64,000 bases of DNA, from the NCBI GenBank assembly GCA_034766995.1, contig CM068317.1, positions 27,872,501-27,936,500 of the forward strand. Reading direction: 5' to 3'. Made by a program: the position numbers and the translations under genes. Below, piece after piece: positions 60,503 through 64,000 of this stretch. The DNA is from Acanthacorydalis orientalis (Eukaryota > Arthropoda > Insecta > Megaloptera > Corydalidae). A model generated the notes under the pieces. It was given only the letters and a program-made list of their open reading frames with translations. It was not told where the DNA came from and made no database searches. Position 1 is the stretch's first letter. Each line of letters opens with the position of its first letter.

Positions 60503-61353
60503 AACTAAACAGGAAAATAACTGCGCTTTTTGTTTTCTGAATCCTAACGTTACTTTTTTTCAATGAAAGTGTCTTCATCGTGCTCGTGTTAATATCATTT
60601 TAAAGTGCATTTTTTGATCTGTATTTTGATAACATCGACTTTCGTTTTATTATTAATTTTGCTTCAAATTGGGCTATTGAATTAAAGATAGAAAAGAATA
60701 AAATAAGAGAAAATTTTGTATGAGTTCAAAACGGGTGGTAAATCAGCGAGTTATATGACACCTTACAGGATGCAGACAGCATTCCTCTGATAAAATATTG
60801 ACACCTACAGGATACAGACGACATTCCTCCTCTGATAATCAGTATTGTCTTAATAATTAATTGTAATAATATACTTGTAAAATTTTTAACGACACTAAGT
60901 ACAGACGTGTCGACTCACCAAATTAATTGTATATAAATGGTAACGAAATTAATAAAGTTCAGTCTTAAACATAAATCTGTGTGAGCAATTGTTGGGACTC
61001 GTATCCTCGAGTCGAAATTTCTTTTTAAATAGCCGTTACGACAAGCTCGAAACATAATTCGCGTAAACTTTTAGTGTGGGTACTGTTAAGGAACGTATGG
61101 TGCAATAGTGGTTCCAAAAATTTCGAGCTGGGGACGAGAACCTTAAAGATGAAGAAGGTCGCGGACATCCTTCTTCAGTTCATAATGACCAACTGAAGAT
61201 ATTAGTTGAATCGAAATCACAAACAATTCAAGATCTTTCTCAAAAGTAAAGCACTAGTCATCCAACAGTTCTAGACCACTTAAAACCACTTCAATTAAGA
61301 AATGCATATGAATTTGAAAGTCATAAACCGAAATTATTTTCCTATCAAACTAA
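60503..61353 (+). mobile_element. internally deleted mariner, copy 5, split by an insertion
   Basis: The left end is eroded (AACTAAACAGGAAAATAACT), the leader is well matched to copy 4, and the right end CTATCAAACTAA is followed by TA (61354-61355). The transposase start (IEDRKEXNKRENFV in damaged form) is cut after GGTAAATCAGCGAG. The family sequence resumes about 300 bp later with TTCGCGTAAACTTTTAGTGT, then VGTVKERMVQ, LKILVESKSQTIQDLSQK and HPTVLDHL. It ends at the common junction (ATGCATATGAATTTGAAAGT). Without the insert its length is about 550 bp, like its sister copies. Confidence 0.85.
60756..61054 (+). mobile_element. probable solo LTR of a Ty3/gypsy-like retrotransposon
   Basis: A foreign segment of about 300 bp inside mariner copy 5. 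It can be bounded as TG...CA and contains TATATAAA (60930-60937) closely followed by AATAAA (60951-60956) and GTTCAGTC, the arrangement of promoter and polyadenylation signals in short insect LTRs. It starts with two imperfect copies of a 43-48-bp unit (60757-60799 and 60800-60847; GACACCTTACAGGATGCAGA versus GACACCTACAGGATACAGAC). The exact ends are uncertain: AGTTAT...ATAATT is an alternative boundary, and no clean target duplication could be fixed. No coding sequence is present. Confidence 0.45.
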
Positions 61354-61355
61354 TA

Positions 61356-61632
61356 CAATCGTATACGCTTTTTCAATTTTTTCATTGTCAGAAAAATGAA
61401 AGCTTCTTATTACTTTTTTTATATATCTATGTAAATGAATATCAAATAATGAATGGTTTCGATTATAAGAGCGATATTAGTATATAATAAAAAAGTTTAC
61501 AGTTTAGAAATTTTTTCTGCAAATGAAATTTTTTGAAAAGATTAAACCAAAAAGTGCTGGTCACTTAAATTAAACTTCAATGGTAAAAACAGATTGATTT
61601 TATAACACAGGAATTTTTTAAAAATGGATGAG
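61356..61632. other. AT-rich spacer, nothing recognised
   Basis: Short stop-dense stretch between the interrupted mariner and the long-inverted-repeat element. Confidence 0.5.
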
Positions 61633-61635
61633 TTA

Positions 61636-62265
61636 TAGTCCACAGTATGTAACCTCTTATTTTTGTTGTTTGCCACATATTTGAAACTTCGTGAGTGGCT
61701 TCCTTTTGACGAGTCTACCACACTTTTCCCCTGCGAAAATTCTCGGTAACGCTGCGTTTTTCAAACGTGTTTTTTTTGTCGGTCTGGTAATACGGCGCAA
61801 TATTTTTGTCGGACACGGCAATATTCGGTGATAAAATATACTCATCTATCACGTGTGATTTTTGGCCGACACGTGGTAATCACCATACCGGTTATCGTAA
61901 AAATGGCATTCATTTATTAAACAATCTTTCAAAAATTAAACCTATGCTAATCATAAAACACAACCTCATTATTTCGACATGTAGCAGGCGATAGACTTAT
62001 CGGTCGCCGGATTGTTTCTGTAGGTCAAGTTTTGTTCCGTATTTTTTATCAAATTATCTTTCAATTTCACTGCAAAAAAGTATGTGGTTATTGCATTATG
62101 TAACAGTATAAAATTGGCATGTTTCGGAATCACGCATTTGAAAACGCAGCGTTACTGAGAATTTTCGCAGAGGAAAAGTGTAGTAGACTCGTCAAAATGA
62201 AGCCACTCACGAAGTTTCAAATATGTGGTAAACAATAAAAATAAGGGGTTACGTACTGTGGACTA
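61636..62265. mobile_element. 630-bp element with about 130-bp terminal inverted repeats
   Basis: The left arm (TAGTCCACAGTATGTAACC and on to about 61768) and the inverted right arm (TAGTCCACAGTACGTAACC, from about 62132) match over some 130 bp with roughly eight substitutions and one indel. TTA lies outside both ends (61633-61635 and 62266-62268). A 3-bp TTA duplication suggests the PIF/Harbinger superfamily; if the ends are set two bases inward, TA duplication and a Tc1-type origin are possible. The centre (61770-62130) has no transposase. Frames crossing the arms are not genes. Confidence 0.85.
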
Positions 62266-62329
62266 TTAGTTCCATAAGAAAATTAGTTTCGGATATATCT
62301 TCAAAGTTTAAACATGTCTATTAAATTGT

Positions 62330-62510
62330 TTAATTTAACAGCCCGATTTGACAGCAAAATTAATAATAATACCAAAGTTGACATTACCAAAATACAGACC
62401 GATTAATGCATTTTAAAATGATATTAACATGAACACGATGACACTTTCATTGAAAAAAATATGGTGGGAATTCAAAAAAAAAAACCACAATTATTTTTCT
62501 ACTAACCTAA
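62330..62510 (-). mobile_element. 5' terminal fragment of the deleted-mariner family
   Basis: The right end CTACTAACCTAA with TA behind it (62511-62512) is the family inverted repeat. Moving left, the minus-strand leader (TTTTTTTCAATGAAAGTGTC, then GTATTTTGGTAATGTC) is retained up to CAAATCGGGCTGTTAAATTA, just short of the start codon. There the similarity stops. Confidence 0.82.
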
Positions 62511-62512
62511 TA

Positions 62513-64000
62513 TAATATATTCAAAATATTCTATAAATAAATAATTATATTTAGGCTACTATAAACAGAATTAGTATCAGGTAAACATCAAACTGCCATT
62601 AAAAAAATATACTCGAGTTTGTTAGTTGCAAAAAAAATCGATTTGTGGTAAGAATATATGGCTACTAAGTTTTTTGTTTATTTGTAATGTCCGATACAAG
62701 TTGTGTAACGCTGCATCTAAGAGTTTACCACATGATGTCAATAAAGGTCTGTGGAACACTCGTTACTATTGATTTCGTACATCTTGTCAGTTTCTTTAAA
62801 GGTTATGGTTATGTTAGGTCATGTTATTTTATGTATTCTTTTCTGAACGGATTTCTACATCAATTTTATTTGTGAAATCAGTAGTATTTCTAGAATTTAC
62901 TATTAATCTTTGCTTTTCAACAATGTATATTTTTTCGGTAATTCATATGAAATCGTAAATACACACTTATTGTTTTCAGTCAGAGGAAATTGTTTTTGAA
63001 GAAATAAATATGAAATAGAAATCTAGGTAGAAAAATTTGAATTTTAGAATAACTTGTTGGATTTTTTAATATCATTTCTTTACTTATAAATCTGTAATAT
63101 ACAGTTTTTAAAATGTAAAATGTATAAAGTATGTTTTAAAATATTAAAAGTAAAAAACAATAGTATTTTACACAAGAATACCAATAGTTATTTGTCTTTT
63201 TATTTTGCACTGTATGAAATCAATTATAGGATAGTTTAATTCGATGATAGTAAATGAAATTGATAATTTATAATGAAAATAAAAAAGCGACATTTTTATT
63301 GAAATATGTTTTTAATTTCAGTTTTTGATTATATATTTTCATTAATACATTTTTTTTAAAAAAGTAGGTAACTTTTAAGTAACGTATTTACGTCTCATGA
63401 TTCTCTTGAGATCTTTAGAAACACAAAAGACCATTTGGCGTTTGTAATTTTGGAGATATATCGAATCTTTTTTTTTTAAAAAAAATATTTTTTTAATAAT
63501 TTGATAACTAATGTTCTGTCTTTTACAAATTTGTGGATTCCACAAAAGTATATTATAATTATGAAGAATACAAAAAAAATTGTGAGACCAAAATTAGTGT
63601 TTTTTTTTCTTTTTGAAAATTTATAAAGTATAGATAAGCTTTAAGGTTTCAATCTTCGGTTTGTGATAGGTAAAAAATAAATAAGTATCAATACATTTTT
63701 TAGGTATATAATTTTAAATAGTTTTAGATGAATATTCATCAATTTAATTAAATAGATAATTTAATTTAAATTATATATACTAAGAAAGAAAAGAAATACA
63801 CAAACGATTAGTGAGATTACATACCACTACATTCTAGTTTCGTTTAATTAAAATTTCATATATGTGTAATTAAGGAATTTTTTACTAATCAGTATAATCG
63901 TTGTGAAACAATATATTTTAATTTAATTAAGTCTAAACGTAATTATTATTTAAATGAATATTCTAATTCAATAAACACAATTACTGGACATTTGATCTTT
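62513..64000. other. AT-rich spacer, nothing firm
   Basis: A patch at 62686-62830 (TGTGTAACGCTGCATC, GGTTATGGTTATGTTAGG) is less AT-rich and may be transposon debris. The 62-codon frame at 62687-62875 has no domain. From 62900 to the right edge the sequence is featureless. Confidence 0.45.

Overview
The window looks like non-genic nuclear DNA from an insect, possibly a hymenopteran, although that order is only a guess. It is very AT-rich, carries about fifty (TA)n-type microsatellites, and is full of decayed DNA transposons of insect-typical families: mariner, Tc1, pogo/Tigger, piggyBac-like and hAT. It also holds the 3' ends of a non-LTR retrotransposon and a probable solo LTR. No bacterial features (operons, ribosome binding sites, CRISPR) and no tRNA or rRNA genes were recognised. 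No intact host gene could be identified; almost every longer open frame is a TA-repeat translation or a broken transposase.

Layout. 1-9 kb: AT-rich spacer with TA arrays, a mariner fragment (5.8-6.3 kb), an 80-bp mini-mariner, a 347-bp hAT-type element with an 8-bp target duplication, and a promoter-like stretch followed by a short Cys-rich frame (7.85-8.06 kb). 9.1-10.3 kb: a TTAA-flanked element with a 5'-truncated non-LTR retrotransposon inside it. 11.1-12.7 kb: a full-length dead Tc1 element sitting in a TA microsatellite. 13-20 kb: mostly featureless. 20.6-21.3 kb: a piggyBac-like transposase pseudogene. 23-35 kb: three internally deleted mariners, one 5' fragment, one full-length dead mariner (26.8-28.1 kb), a CpG-dense island (28.3-28.6 kb) and the largest TA array (29.0-29.3 kb). 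35-36.3 kb: a rearranged second mariner type. 38.8-39.0 kb and 58.7-58.9 kb: two copies of a foldback MITE. 41.6-45.1 kb: two TTAA-flanked piggyBac-like elements with a CpG-rich patch between them. 46.1 kb: a candidate signal-peptide exon. 47.0-47.8 kb: a mariner in a TA array. 52.1-54.1 kb: an internally deleted mariner abutting a dead Tc1. 56.9-57.8 kb: a Tigger transposase remnant. 60.5-62.5 kb: a mariner interrupted by an LTR-like insertion, a 630-bp element with long inverted repeats, and a mariner end.

The most interesting pattern is a set of two complementary deletion-derivative mariner groups. In one, five copies share a single internal deletion that keeps the inverted repeats and the N-terminal DNA-binding region but removes the catalytic domain. 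In the other, three sequences share a deletion that removes the DNA-binding region and keeps the catalytic part. A second notable signal is a dispersed repeat in which different copies carry different palindromes at the same position, as if a hairpin rather than a sequence were conserved. The only host-gene candidates are short: a 45-codon frame with a signal peptide that ends next to a splice-donor-like site (46.07 kb), an 18-36 codon Cys-rich frame behind a TATA/initiator pair (7.95 kb) and a 64-codon secreted-type frame (59.8 kb). All remain unproven.
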